Shown: positions 22,304 to 35,322, numbered from the stretch's first letter. The stretch: DNA of 64,000 bases from an uncultured Prevotellaceae bacterium (GCA_900316285.1 ONCG01000027.1:1-64000); one strand, 5' to 3'. The notes: generated by a model from the sequence alone, not told the origin. Program-made: numbers and translations.

Positions 22304-25300
22304 CTATTTGACCACTTTCTTGCCGCCTACAATGTAGATGCCATGGGACAGACCCTCGAGTGAGGTCGTACTTCGACGTACCATGCGGCCGTTAAGATCA
22401 TAGATGTGAATTTCTCCCTTGTCCTTTTCTTCAATTGCCATATCATCGATGCCTGTTGGCTGGTCGTTGTTGTTAGCCTCGCCATAGACATTGGTCTTGT
22501 AGAACTTCACACGGTACGGCCACTGCTCCTCGACATTGTCTATCCAGCCTGTGAAATTGTGGGTCCAGTAGGTGGTGGGTGCTCCACTGACGACGAACCA
22601 GACGTGGCTGCAATTGGCAGGGCAATCGAAAGCAATGGTGTGGTTGGCGTCGTTGTAGGTGGCGCGTGTGAGGTCGCCGTAGACGCGTGAACCATCGTTC
22701 TTGAAGGCTACGAAGCCGATGCGCCATCCAGCACGCGTAGTGTTCTTGGCTGTGTAGCCGTCAGCCCCAGCCTTGCCCTCGAACTCGACATAGAGGGTTG
22801 TAGCTTTGGAGGGAGCGTTGATGCGGATGGCATTATTGCCATAGTTTTCGATGCAGTCCTTTTTCTCGGGCCACCAGTAGTCATCTGCATCTTTGGTGAG
22901 CGCTGTCTGGCTGCGCCAACTGGCTTTGCCTGCTGCGACAGAGCGAATTGGATCGAGGTCGAAAGTGGTCATTCGTGCTCCCCATTCCCACAACTCGTCG
23001 CCGAGTTGGCTGACCTTTTGGCTGGCAGTTCCAGTCATGCGTGTTCGCATATAAGTCTCGAAGGGATCTTCGGGATCTCGGCAATCGTTCCAAAGTCGGC
23101 CTACGGCGTCCCATCCATGCTTATGTACGAACCAGTCTTGAATGAAGAAGTTTTCGTAGCGTAGATAGCCTGCCAGAGGATGGCGATGCATGCCGTTGAG
23201 AGAGTTCCAAAGCCATTCGTTGTCGTTGAGTAACTTATTGGGGTAATAGCAATAGGCCATCCATTGTGCACACATTTCCCAAAAGGGGTTTACCGTAGAT
23301 TCATGCCAATTGTACATCCAACCGTTCCAATCGTTATTGTCACAGTGTACTTGGTATTGGAAGCAGTGTCCGATTTCGTGGGCCACGGTCTGTCCACCAC
23401 GCGAGGTGTAGGCCCATCGGGAGAGGGAGAGCATGCCAATTTGGTTGTCGATGCCACTGCCTTCGGCTTTCCATTCAGTTGTGGCGAACAGACGGATGAT
23501 CATTTTGTAGGTGTCGCTCTTGGACTTGCCTTGGTTGATGGTAATGAAACCGAGTTTGTCGGCATACATCTCGAAGATCTTGTCGGCCGTTTCGAGAATG
23601 CCAGCCACGGGTTCGGGTGCCTTAGCACCGTATCCTTTCTCCCAAAATAGTACCCAGTGTTTCGACTGCATGGAGCGTTGGTATGACCACTGGTTGTCGT
23701 CGTCCTGCAACTTGGCATCGCTGCCACAAGCACTACCGCTGCAGTAGATTTTCTTGTCTACTGCTTTGATGCGGTTGTTCAAGGTGGTGGTGGCAGCTTT
23801 GAGTTCATCGTTGCTTAAGGTGTAGTCCTTGACCTGTGTCTTGGCGGTAGCTACGGCCTTATTGAGTTGGTTCCAAGCGGTTGCTTTATGTGGCATGTCC
23901 TTCCACCATGTCAGCACTTTGGTGGCGTAGGTGATTCGCTCTTGGAGTGCCGTGTAGCGTGCCATCGATTCTTCTGCAACAGCCATAGCGGCTACCAGTG
24001 CGCTGTAAGCTTCGTTCAGCACATTCTCGTTGTAGATAGTGTTGCCGTCGTCGTCCTTGCCTATTCCCTGCAGTGCATTCTTAGCAGTCTCGATGGCTTG
24101 ATTTAGACCATCGGCAGCAACTTGTTGCATTCCTTTTGAAGCATAAGCCTCAGCCTGAATCACAAGGGCCTGCAGTTCCTTGGCTATGTCTGACGAACCA
24201 ATTTCTCCAATGTATTGTAGCTTGAAGTTGTCCACACAGAGATAATTGCCAGTGGGGCTCTGTGCCTTCACGCCGATTTCCACCTCATCATTCTCGTCTA
24301 CGACGGAGAAAGTGACATCATAAGTATCAATGTTGGTGATGAGCATCCTCGAATGACTGGCATAGAGGTAGGCTCCCTTTTGCGAAGAACCTGTGTTGAC
24401 GACACTACCTTGACCGGATTGTTGGATATGCAGGGCGTTTGCCAATAGGCGATAGTTGCCTTTCGGCAGACCTTTCAGTACTTGTGAAATGGAAACGTCT
24501 GGGATTTTGCTTCCGCGACTGACCCATGCTTCCATATAGTAGGTTCCGTCTTTCTTTGTGAAATAGCTGTTGCTTTGCAGACTCATGCCTTGGAAAGTCC
24601 ATCCCGCCGTTCCATCAACTTCGAACGATGGGTTGTTGATGTAGCGGTCGGTGCAGTCGAAGGGTGCACTCGCTGAGGCATTCAACCATCTGTATACTTC
24701 AATGGCCTCTTTTAGATCCTTGTCGGCAGCCAGCACTTCGGACAGCGGTGTAGCACTATCGCTATAGGCTGTCTGAGCACGATCGATGGCTGCTTTAAGA
24801 TCGGCAGCACCCCGTCCGCTGCCATCGGCATAGAGAGCATTGGCTGTTTCGAGCGTCTTGCCGAGTTCTGCCTTGCTCTCGTCCATGCTCTTGACCAGTA
24901 TCTGAACGTAGTCAATCAGAAGGTTGGCAGAGCTGCCTGACCCTGTGTTCTCGGCCGATTTGTAGCCAATCTGGATCTTGCCTTTCGTTTCTTCGGTCAG
25001 CGTGAAGGTAATTTGGTCTGGCGTCCACGTCTTTGATGGATAGCTGCTGAGCGTAGAGACGATGGTCTCGCCGCTTTGTGGGATCCATGCCAACAGCGAG
25101 TGTCCTTTGGTGGCACTCTTGCCGTTGTAGGTGGGTGCCGTAATGGTGTAGGCACCGGCGGGCAGGGTGACGGTCTGACTGTAGGTCATTTCCACACCCC
25201 ATCCCGTAGAGAGTGCCAACGCACCTCCTTTGCTGCCCTGATAGCCTTGGGCGGGTACTTCACCACCGTTGAAGGTGCCGGCAAAGCCATATTCGTAGAT

Positions 25301-25504
25301 ACCAGCGATGGTGTAATCGACAGTAAAGCCTGCCGTCCATCCCGTGATGGTCTTGATTTCCTGTTTCACTTCGGTGGTTTCACCGGCAGCATGATGAAAA
25401 CCGCTGTCGAAACCATAGTTCTTCAGGTAATGGGCTGTGACGTCGGTCTGTGCCGAAACTGTCAATGCAGCTCCGAAGAGCAAGAACAAGAATGTTTTTT
25501 TCAT
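22304..25504 (-). CDS. Large secreted gluzincin-like protein (DUF6055-like) with binding modules
   Basis: 1066 residues; signal peptide MKKTFLFLLFGAALTVSAQ. Order: an N-terminal beta-sandwich (~residues 25-210, LPAGAYTITAPTYNG), helical FIVAR-like segments, a second sandwich (~300-440, KGLPKGNYRLLANALHIQ), more helical segments, then a catalytic-type domain with HEIGH at 709-713 in TVAHEIGHCFQYQVHC and a downstream Glu (NPFWEMCAQWMAY). A further beta-rich module precedes the tail IYDLNGRMVRR...LSHGIYIVGGKKVVK, a sorting-like motif. The zinc motif suggests a peptidase, perhaps on glycoproteins, as in DUF6055 or M60-type families. It lies between GH2 and SusC genes. Activity is inferred. Confidence 0.75.
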   Translation of the reverse strand: MKKTFLFLLFGAALTVSAQTDVTAHYLKNYGFDSGFHHAAGETTEVKQEIKTITGWTAGFTVDYTIAGIYEYGFAGTFNGGEVPAQGYQGSKGGALALSTGWGVEMTYSQTVTLPAGAYTITAPTYNGKSATKGHSLLAWIPQSGETIVSTLSSYPSKTWTPDQITFTLTEETKGKIQIGYKSAENTGSGSSANLLIDYVQILVKSMDESKAELGKTLETANALYADGSGRGAADLKAAIDRAQTAYSDSATPLSEVLAADKDLKEAIEVYRWLNASASAPFDCTDRYINNPSFEVDGTAGWTFQGMSLQSNSYFTKKDGTYYMEAWVSRGSKIPDVSISQVLKGLPKGNYRLLANALHIQQSGQGSVVNTGSSQKGAYLYASHSRMLITNIDTYDVTFSVVDENDEVEIGVKAQSPTGNYLCVDNFKLQYIGEIGSSDIAKELQALVIQAEAYASKGMQQVAADGLNQAIETAKNALQGIGKDDDGNTIYNENVLNEAYSALVAAMAVAEESMARYTALQERITYATKVLTWWKDMPHKATAWNQLNKAVATAKTQVKDYTLSNDELKAATTTLNNRIKAVDKKIYCSGSACGSDAKLQDDDNQWSYQRSMQSKHWVLFWEKGYGAKAPEPVAGILETADKIFEMYADKLGFITINQGKSKSDTYKMIIRLFATTEWKAEGSGIDNQIGMLSLSRWAYTSRGGQTVAHEIGHCFQYQVHCDNNDWNGWMYNWHESTVNPFWEMCAQWMAYCYYPNKLLNDNEWLWNSLNGMHRHPLAGYLRYENFFIQDWFVHKHGWDAVGRLWNDCRDPEDPFETYMRTRMTGTASQKVSQLGDELWEWGARMTTFDLDPIRSVAAGKASWRSQTALTKDADDYWWPEKKDCIENYGNNAIRINAPSKATTLYVEFEGKAGADGYTAKNTTRAGWRIGFVAFKNDGSRVYGDLTRATYNDANHTIAFDCPANCSHVWFVVSGAPTTYWTHNFTGWIDNVEEQWPYRVKFYKTNVYGEANNNDQPTGIDDMAIEEKDKGEIHIYDLNGRMVRRSTTSLEGLSHGIYIVGGKKVVK

Positions 25505-25603
25505 TTACTATAGTTGTTTAATCAATGATGAGCGTTATTATCATTTATTTTCACAGATTGTCGTTTCGACAGACAAAGATTGACATTGAGTTTTTATCGC
25601 TCT

Positions 25604-28732
<3,129 letters not shown>

Positions 28733-28753
28733 TTAAGAATCATTTTGGACAAA

Positions 28754-28785
28754 GCCCTTGGGGCTATAGGAATAGCCCCTTGGGC
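28754..28785. repeat. Intergenic hairpin GCCCTTGGGGCTAT
   Basis: GCCCTTGGGGCTAT pairs with ATAGCCCCTTGGGC (TT:TT mismatch) around a 4-nt loop. It sits between the beta-helix and GH2 genes, 80 bp after the beta-helix stop; it may be a terminator or mRNA-stability hairpin. Confidence 0.6.
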
Positions 28786-28864
28786 GCCCAGCTAACCTAA
28801 CTACTACTAACAAAACTCGTTTGGAAAAGCGGAATGTTTACTATAGTTTTTTGAATATTGTTCA

Positions 28865-30418
28865 TTATTGGTTGGAAGTTGTTTTTTTGAAAAACTCCGT
28901 GATGGCATCCTTTCTCACGGCCTTCATTACAGCTGCTCCATCACCCACTGTCACGTCTTCAAAAAGGAAAGACAGAGATTCAGAAGAACCATTTTGAGAG
29001 TTCATAATCGATTCATAGTATGCAGAATAATCATGTGAGTGGCTGTCAACAGGCATATTTTGGAATGTTCCCAGATAGTAATTCTTCTCAAACAGGTTGT
29101 TCGTTGACTTGGTAAGATTGAAAGCCGATGGTTCAGGTGCAAAGAACAGGTTTTCCCTGATAGTAGTACTGTCAGCATAGCCTTCCCATGAGAGGGAAGC
29201 AATGGTGGTACGATCGACTTGCGAACCGGGTTTTCTTCCAATGTGCAAAATATTGTGCTCGATAAGCGTATTCTTGCAGGGACCGCCAATGTGAATGGTC
29301 GGAGAAAAATATTCATCCGTGTGTGTCTTCTGCTGTCGGACGGCATCATCTATACTCACATTATAGCGTACAATGCTTCCCAAGTTGCCGATGTTGTCGG
29401 CGGGATTGCTGTTTCCTGGGTTGCAAATCAGGATAAATCCTCCTTCGTTGTCGTGACTATAATTGTATTGTATGAGAGTGTTGGTGCAATTAAAATCGGA
29501 GTCGAACCCCTGGCCATCCCAAGGCGCTTTGTGGTCGGAGACTTCATTGAACTGAATGGTTGTGTTGTCACAACTCCAAGGCCAGATGCCAGCGGCAGCC
29601 TCGCCTAGTGGAAGCAGACGGCTGCAACGGCGCATGAGGTTGTATTCGACAAGGGCACTGTCACAGCCGATAGGCACAATTCCATCGCCAGGCACTTCCT
29701 CGATGAGATTACGGCGCACGATGGTATGAGTACTCAGGTGCCAGTCGCTGCGACTCCATGGCGCGTTCCAGATGATGGCATTACGCTCACATCGGCGAAT
29801 GGTACAATCTTCAATGGTAAGGCTGTCAAACAAGGAAACAAGGCTGTCCGTCTTCCAGAGGCTCTCTATCAATATGCCTGAGCCGCCGCCCGCTTTTTTC
29901 AAGAGACTGCCATTCACGTCGTGAATATCGAGTGCATGGAGGGTAATGCCTCGCGACCATCCATAGTCTTCGCTGACAACCTTCACGCCAGTGCGGTTGG
30001 GCATGCGACTGGATCCCGTATTTACCACATCCAAGTCCTGAAGGGTTAGGAAACTAGAATTGGCAATGCAGATGGTGTAGAGCGAATTGTCGGGTGCCGA
30101 GAAACATGGCTTGGATCCAGAGCCGTATGCTCCTACTACGATGCGATTGGCAGATGTTCCTTGGGCGCTGACGTTGAGTTGTCCGGTAAAATGGCTACCT
30201 CGACGGAAAAGCAAATTGTCGCCTGCTTGAAGACGGAGGCTATTGGCTTTTTCCAGGCTTTTCCATGCCGACTGAGGCGATGTGCCGTCATTTGAGTCAT
30301 TGCCATGCTCCGAATCAATGTAGTAATTGATTCCTGTTTCAGCCAATTGAGATTGGCAACTGGTCAAACTTATACTAATGAACAGGGTAAAGAATAATAT
30401 TGCCTTGACGTGTTTCAT
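28865..30418 (-). CDS. Right-handed parallel beta-helix lipoprotein
   Basis: 517 residues from the ATG at 30416-30418 (MKHVKAILFFTLFISISLTSC), with a lipobox Cys21. The body begins YYIDSEHGNDSNDGTSPQSAWKSL, the start of many polysaccharide-lyase/GH-like beta-helix proteins, followed by rungs such as NSSFLTLQDLDVVNTG, DSLTIEDCTIRRCERNAIIW, NTLIQYNYSHDNEGGFILI and NTLIEHNILHIG. Pectate-lyase-like and alginate/chondroitin-lyase-like enzymes share this fold. Catalytic residues cannot be named with confidence. Surface or periplasmic anchoring is expected. It is the first structural gene after the regulator and has its own promoter (~30470). Confidence 0.82.
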   Translation of the reverse strand: MKHVKAILFFTLFISISLTSCQSQLAETGINYYIDSEHGNDSNDGTSPQSAWKSLEKANSLRLQAGDNLLFRRGSHFTGQLNVSAQGTSANRIVVGAYGSGSKPCFSAPDNSLYTICIANSSFLTLQDLDVVNTGSSRMPNRTGVKVVSEDYGWSRGITLHALDIHDVNGSLLKKAGGGSGILIESLWKTDSLVSLFDSLTIEDCTIRRCERNAIIWNAPWSRSDWHLSTHTIVRRNLIEEVPGDGIVPIGCDSALVEYNLMRRCSRLLPLGEAAAGIWPWSCDNTTIQFNEVSDHKAPWDGQGFDSDFNCTNTLIQYNYSHDNEGGFILICNPGNSNPADNIGNLGSIVRYNVSIDDAVRQQKTHTDEYFSPTIHIGGPCKNTLIEHNILHIGRKPGSQVDRTTIASLSWEGYADSTTIRENLFFAPEPSAFNLTKSTNNLFEKNYYLGTFQNMPVDSHSHDYSAYYESIMNSQNGSSESLSFLFEDVTVGDGAAVMKAVRKDAITEFFKKTTSNQ

Positions 30419-30469
30419 GTTTATATGTTTTTTATATGATACTTGCCGAAGTTTAATAGAACACTGCAA

Positions 30470-30510
30470 ATGTATATATATAATGAATGTAACGCCCGTT
30501 GCAAACGTTC
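30470..30510 (-). promoter_or_regulatory. Probable promoter of beta-helix gene
   Basis: On the minus strand TACATTTG fits TAnnTTTG, with a TTTGC about 27 bp upstream (longer than usual). Start codon is about 50 bp downstream. Confidence 0.5.
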
Positions 30511-30627
30511 AAAGATGTAGAAAAATCAGCCATGAGTGATTTTTCTACGTATTTTGACCAATTATTCTACATTAAGGGTGGATAGAAAACTGCGAATACC
30601 AGTTTCCTCTTTGTTTTTTGAAGGTGA

Positions 30628-30781
30628 TATGGTTGCTCCCCAGCTATCGCATAGGTAGTGAAAAGCAGTGCTATCAAGGATGAAAAGCAATGCTATCGAG
30701 GGTGAAAAGCAATGCTATCGAGGGTAAAAAGCAGTGCTCTGGAAGGGCAAAAGCAATGCGATGGAAGGACTGAAACTATGA
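30628..30781. repeat. 22-bp tandem repeat array B (7 units)
   Basis: Units of exactly 22 bp, phased to end at 30649, 30671, 30693, 30715, 30737, 30759 and 30781. The central five end in AAAAGCAATGC or AAAAGCAGTGC, preceded by TATCGAGGGT-like sequence. The outer two are degenerate. It lies between the end of the hybrid sensor gene and the beta-helix promoter, about 120 bp from the latter. The rest of 30511-30627 shows no gene. Confidence 0.85.
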
Positions 30782-30802
30782 AAGAAAAGAAATAAACAAA
30801 TT

Positions 30803-33800
30803 CTATTTTACAGAGAACCTCTCCATGTATTCCATGGGCGACATACCAATCTCTTTCTTGAAAGTTGCTGTAAAGTAGCGGGGGTCGTTGTAGCCCACAG
30901 CATAAGCCACTTCTGAAATCTTCACACCGCGCTTTTCGTCCATGATTTGACAGGCAGCCTTCATACGGATATTGCTCACGAAAGCGGGAAAACTGAGTCC
31001 CGTCAGGGCTTTCAGCTTGCGGAAGGAGGTGGAACGGGTGGTATTCAGTTCACTGATGAACTGCTGTTGGTTGAAGTCGGGGTCGTCCAGATGGCGGTGC
31101 ACGCAGTCGATGGCTCGCTTCAAGAAGTCTTCGTCGAGGCTGGTGTAGTTCATTTCCTGTCCCTCAAAGACGAGTTGCTTCTTAAAGTTCTTCACCATTC
31201 GCTCGCGTGTGGCCAACAGGTTTCCAATGCGGGCATGCAGCACACTCAAGCTGAAGGGTTTGCCAATGAAACCGTCTGCACCAGCCTCGTAAGCCTCTAC
31301 ACGGTCTTCTTCCTGCTTCTTGGCCGTAAGCAGCACGACGGGAATATGGCTGGTTTCGAAGTCGCCCTTAATGCTTCGGCATAGGTCGATACCATCCATC
31401 ACGGGCATCATGACATCGGTAACTACCAAATGGATTTCGTTCTGGCGTAAGCAAGCCAATCCTTCCTGTCCGTTGTGGGCCAGGTAGACATTGTACTCCG
31501 ACGATAGAATCTTCTCCATCAGTAAAAGTAGTTCCTCGTTGTCCTCCACCAATAGCACGTTGTATTTCTGTTTAGGGGACTGCGGTTGTTCAGTTGGTTC
31601 CTCTACATCCTCGACCAATGGCTCAGCATTCGTCAGACTTTGGGGTATTGTGGGCGAAGAACAGGTGTCGATTTCATCTGCCTTATAGAAGCGTTCCTCT
31701 ATCGGCAGGCAGATGATGAATGTGGCACCATGGCCCAGTTCACTCTCTACGGTGATGGTTCCGTGGTGCAACTGCACCAGGTCATGAACCAACGAGAGGC
31801 CAATGCCCGTGCCAATGGTATTGAACTGGCGGTGGCTTCCTTCATAGAAACGCTTGAACAAGTCTTTTTGAATTTCGTGTGAGATGCCAGGGCCATTGTC
31901 TTTTACCGTGAGCAGAACGAATCCTTCGCGTTCGGGATGGGATGCCAAAGTGACGTTTACGTTCTCGTCAGGCACACTATACTTGGCTGCATTCGACAGT
32001 AGGTTGTAGATGATCTTATCTAATTTGTCGGGATCGAAATAGGCCATCATGGGTTGTTGGGCGCTGTCGAAGCTGAAAGTCATGCCTTTTTGTTTCGTGA
32101 GTGGAAGGAAATTGTCGACGCAACGCTGGAGGAACAACGCAAGGTCACCGCGCGAAACCTTCAACTGCAGGTTGCCCGTCTCAGCCTTGCGGAATTCCAA
32201 TATCTGCTGCAACAAACGTATCAGGCGGTTGATGTTGTTGGTCATTACCTTGTAGGTGTCCTTGTGGGTGGGGGCCTGCTGCTTGAGATTCTCTACAGAA
32301 GCCGAGATGATGGTAAGTGGAGTGAGTAGTTCGTGAGTGATGTTGGTGAAGAACTGCAACTTGGCGTGGTTCAATTCTTCACTTTTGGCCTGTTCCAGTT
32401 GGCGCATATCTAGTTCGTGGCGCAGGCGAATGCGGTTATGTACCATCTGATAGAGATAGTAGGCGGCACCCAATAGCAATAATAAGTATAAGGTATATGC
32501 CCACCAGGTTTCGTAGGGAGCGGGCTGTCGGCGAATGGTTAGCGTGGCTACCTGATCGCTCCACAGGCCGTTTTCGTCAGTGGTCTTCACTTCGAAGCGA
32601 TAGGTGCCTTTCTCCAATTTATTGTAGAAGGCTGTATTGACACCTGCCGGGAGGTATACCCAGTCTTGGTCGACACCGGAGAGACGGTATGCATAGCGTA
32701 TCTGAGAGGTGTTCTCGTAGTTCAGCGACGAGAAATGAATCTCGAGGTTTTGCTCGTCAGGCCGAATGGTCACCTTCTGTAGAGACTCACCCTTGCGGTC
32801 GGAATTGAAGAAAAGACTGGTGCCCATCACCTTCACGTCGGTAATCAAGGGGACGACGTGATGCAACAGATTCTCCATGTCTTGTGTAGGTTTTAGCGAC
32901 ACGAATCCTGGGATGCCTCCTATAAATAGCGTACCTTCGGCATCCTGATAGTAAGAATGGGGCAGGAATAAGGCAAAATGGATGTTCTCGGTGCTAGCGT
33001 TGAACGTGCGGAAGGCTCCGCTGCGGGGATTGAATTCCTTTAGTTCCTGACTGGTCAGAATCCAGATGTGGTCGTAGTGGCCTGCTACTACGTCGTTGAT
33101 CTTGTTGCCTTTCAAACCGCATGTTTCGCTAAAGTCACGGAAACGGTCGGCCTTCGCGTCATACGACAGAATTTCGCCCTTGTCGGTGGCCATCCAGAGA
33201 ATGCCGTCGGAAGTGGCTGTGAGGGAGACAAAATCGGTGCGCTGCCCGTGGCGGGTTATGTTGCCGTCAGCACCTATTTGCAACAGCCCGCCATTATCTT
33301 GTATACCCCAGATACTGCCGTCGGCCAGTTGCAGCATATGAGTGACATTGCCGCAGCTGGCATTGGCAATCGTCAACTTCTTGCTGGTTGTGTCATAGCG
33401 ATAGAGTCCTATGTTTGTTGCAATCCATAGATGCCTGCCCCGGTCTTCAAACAGGTAGAAGACATATCCAGGGTTGCCAGAAACCGAGGAGAGTTCTATC
33501 TCTTCGCAAATCGACATCTCCATGTTTTGCTGTGTAAGCCCTACCACCTTTGTAGTGTATTCGCCTGCCACCCACACTTCGTCCTTGTTGGGTGACTTTA
33601 ATAAAGTGGAAATAACGAGGAAAGGTTCTTCCTTCAACTTCTCGAAATCCGTGAAGATTCGTATCTGCTCTTTTACGGCATCATACAGGCAAAGACCTAT
33701 GCGCCTTTGGAACATCCAGAACACGTTTTTGTCGTCCTTGCATAGGCGCTCAATGGTGGGTTTCCACTTGATGCGTTCCTCTAAAGTTCCGATGGTGTAA

Positions 33801-34849
33801 GATTGCACATTTTCATCACCGAAAGTGATGAAGAAGTTATTGTCGTCTCTCGCTGTTACCCACAGATTGCCCTTCCGGTCCTTGATGATGTCGCATAGGG
33901 CTTTATTACGTTGGGGTAAAAAGGCCGAAGTGTCTATTTGCTCCAACGTGCCGTCTGCAGAAATGCGGAATACGAACAGGTCGCTCCATGAAGTGATCCA
34001 AAGGAAGTTGAAGGTGTCGTCCTGCACGATGCTCATGGCTGTTCTCGCAGTCAGGCCGCTAACAGTAGTGGGAAGTTTCTGTCCTACGTAGCGTTGGCTT
34101 TTATCTTTGTTTGTCGGATCCAAACGTATGATGGAATGCTCCCATGAAGCCAACCAGTAGTATCCGTGTTTCTTATCTTGTACGATACCGCTGATACGGT
34201 CGGCGTAGGGATAGAATAGGCTGAACTTGCCCGTTCTCTTATTCCATCGGTAGAGACCTTTGCCAGATAGTGAGAGCAGAAGTTGCCCTTGTAGGTCTTC
34301 ATATAGTACGAACTCTTTGCCGGCACCCGGAATACACTCTAACGGGTAGCGAGTCAGTTTTCCATTTCTCTCGACCCTGAAGAGTATGCGCGTACTGCTA
34401 ACCCAGGCCGTTCCGTCAGAAGCCATGAGTATGTTGTCCACATATCTCTCTTTCATATCTTCATTATTGAAGGCCATTATGCGATAGGTCTGCTTGTCCA
34501 GTATGTATAAACCTCTGTTAGTGCCTATCCATATGCGGTTAGCCACACTGTCCTCAGCCAGGCTGGTGATGTTGTTGCTCTTCAGCGCCATCCCCACGTT
34601 CAGGAAGTCGTTCCTAAAGGTTTGCACACTGTAACCGTCGTCACGGCACAGTCCGTCCTGTGTGCCATACCAAATGTATCCTTGGCTGTCTTGGAAAACG
34701 GTATTAATAATGTGTGTCGGGAGCTGGTTGATGTGTGGTAGTCCGTGCACTTGAATCTTCTTGGCAGAAAGACACATCACTTGAATAAGGAATACGAACA
34801 GTAATCCAAGTCGGAAAAATCCAAATGCGAAACTTTTCTTACACATCAT
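30803..34849 (-). CDS. Hybrid two-component system sensor/regulator (HTCS)
   Basis: 1348 residues. Signal peptide or first membrane segment at the N-terminus; two seven-bladed periplasmic propellers of reg_prop repeats (residues ~40-680, e.g. QDSQGYIWYGTQDGLCRDD, DRGRHLWIATNIGLYRYD); a Y_Y_Y domain (~690-765); membrane helix ~775-797 (YTLYLLLLLGAAYYLYQM); HisKA with the phospho-acceptor His in FTNITHELLTPL (~840); HATPase (DNGPGISH, GTGIGLSLV); receiver domain with Asp ~1146 (VVTDVMMPVMDG); AraC-type HTH at the C-terminus (ISEVAYAVGYNDPRYFTATF). It senses an oligosaccharide in the periplasm and activates the adjacent locus. Transcribed in the same direction as its targets. Confidence 0.97.
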   Translation of the reverse strand: MMCKKSFAFGFFRLGLLFVFLIQVMCLSAKKIQVHGLPHINQLPTHIINTVFQDSQGYIWYGTQDGLCRDDGYSVQTFRNDFLNVGMALKSNNITSLAEDSVANRIWIGTNRGLYILDKQTYRIMAFNNEDMKERYVDNILMASDGTAWVSSTRILFRVERNGKLTRYPLECIPGAGKEFVLYEDLQGQLLLSLSGKGLYRWNKRTGKFSLFYPYADRISGIVQDKKHGYYWLASWEHSIIRLDPTNKDKSQRYVGQKLPTTVSGLTARTAMSIVQDDTFNFLWITSWSDLFVFRISADGTLEQIDTSAFLPQRNKALCDIIKDRKGNLWVTARDDNNFFITFGDENVQSYTIGTLEERIKWKPTIERLCKDDKNVFWMFQRRIGLCLYDAVKEQIRIFTDFEKLKEEPFLVISTLLKSPNKDEVWVAGEYTTKVVGLTQQNMEMSICEEIELSSVSGNPGYVFYLFEDRGRHLWIATNIGLYRYDTTSKKLTIANASCGNVTHMLQLADGSIWGIQDNGGLLQIGADGNITRHGQRTDFVSLTATSDGILWMATDKGEILSYDAKADRFRDFSETCGLKGNKINDVVAGHYDHIWILTSQELKEFNPRSGAFRTFNASTENIHFALFLPHSYYQDAEGTLFIGGIPGFVSLKPTQDMENLLHHVVPLITDVKVMGTSLFFNSDRKGESLQKVTIRPDEQNLEIHFSSLNYENTSQIRYAYRLSGVDQDWVYLPAGVNTAFYNKLEKGTYRFEVKTTDENGLWSDQVATLTIRRQPAPYETWWAYTLYLLLLLGAAYYLYQMVHNRIRLRHELDMRQLEQAKSEELNHAKLQFFTNITHELLTPLTIISASVENLKQQAPTHKDTYKVMTNNINRLIRLLQQILEFRKAETGNLQLKVSRGDLALFLQRCVDNFLPLTKQKGMTFSFDSAQQPMMAYFDPDKLDKIIYNLLSNAAKYSVPDENVNVTLASHPEREGFVLLTVKDNGPGISHEIQKDLFKRFYEGSHRQFNTIGTGIGLSLVHDLVQLHHGTITVESELGHGATFIICLPIEERFYKADEIDTCSSPTIPQSLTNAEPLVEDVEEPTEQPQSPKQKYNVLLVEDNEELLLLMEKILSSEYNVYLAHNGQEGLACLRQNEIHLVVTDVMMPVMDGIDLCRSIKGDFETSHIPVVLLTAKKQEEDRVEAYEAGADGFIGKPFSLSVLHARIGNLLATRERMVKNFKKQLVFEGQEMNYTSLDEDFLKRAIDCVHRHLDDPDFNQQQFISELNTTRSTSFRKLKALTGLSFPAFVSNIRMKAACQIMDEKRGVKISEVAYAVGYNDPRYFTATFKKEIGMSPMEYMERFSVK

Positions 34850-35181
34850 GATTCTTTTTGAACAATAGCAATGATCGCTCTATGAATATTCATGGAAGGG
34901 ATAACCATTTAAACGGAACATACAAAATTACTAATTATTTTTTGTATTCCACTTTTCATAACTGAGATTTAACATATTTAATCATTTGAGGAACAAACAT
35001 TCAGGTTGCTGTTACCATGTATAGAGACCAATCTTGTTTTTCGTAATGAAGGAATGTTCAAATACTTCATGAAGGCAATAACTGTGAGCTTACGTATAAC
35101 TGTCAAGAAGACAGCGAGGAAAAATGTAAGGATAGACTTGTGGAGCAAATGTGGAGCAAACAGAGGGTTGTTGTAAAATGA
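34850..35181. other. Intergenic region upstream of HTCS
   Basis: Contains a TAATTTTG -7-like element for HTCS on the minus strand (34923-34930). A direct repeat of TGTGGAGCAAA lies at 35139-35160. A short leftward frame (34978-35193) is not convincing as a gene. Confidence 0.4.
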
Positions 35182-35224
35182 AAAATCTCGCAAGTGCCTT
35201 AATATCAGCTACTTGCGAGATTTT
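35182..35224 (-). terminator. Terminator after tRNA-Leu
   Basis: AAAATCTCGCAAGT pairs perfectly with ACTTGCGAGATTTT. On the minus strand it follows the tRNA 3' end by 16 bp. Confidence 0.75.
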
Positions 35225-35240
35225 GAATTGTTTTGAAAGG

Positions 35241-35322
35241 TACCCAGAGCCGGGATCGAACCGGCACGCCTTGCGGCATTGGTGTTTGAGACCAACGCGT
35301 CTACCAATTCCGCCATCTGGGC
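35241..35322 (-). tRNA. tRNA-Leu (anticodon CAA)
   Basis: 82 nt on the minus strand. Acceptor GCCCAGA pairs with TCTGGGT; D-loop GGTAGACGC region; anticodon stem TTGGT/ACCAA closes the loop CTCAAAC with anticodon CAA; long variable arm (TGCCGCAAGGCGT) typical of class II tRNA-Leu; T-arm CCGGTTCGATCCCGG. The CCA end is not fully encoded (discriminator A then CC then T). Confidence 0.95.

Noticed and set aside
34978-35193. 71-residue leftward frame next to tRNA-Leu, possibly an integrase remnant
   Set aside because: Some basic/hydrophobic pattern but no catalytic motif; not supportable.
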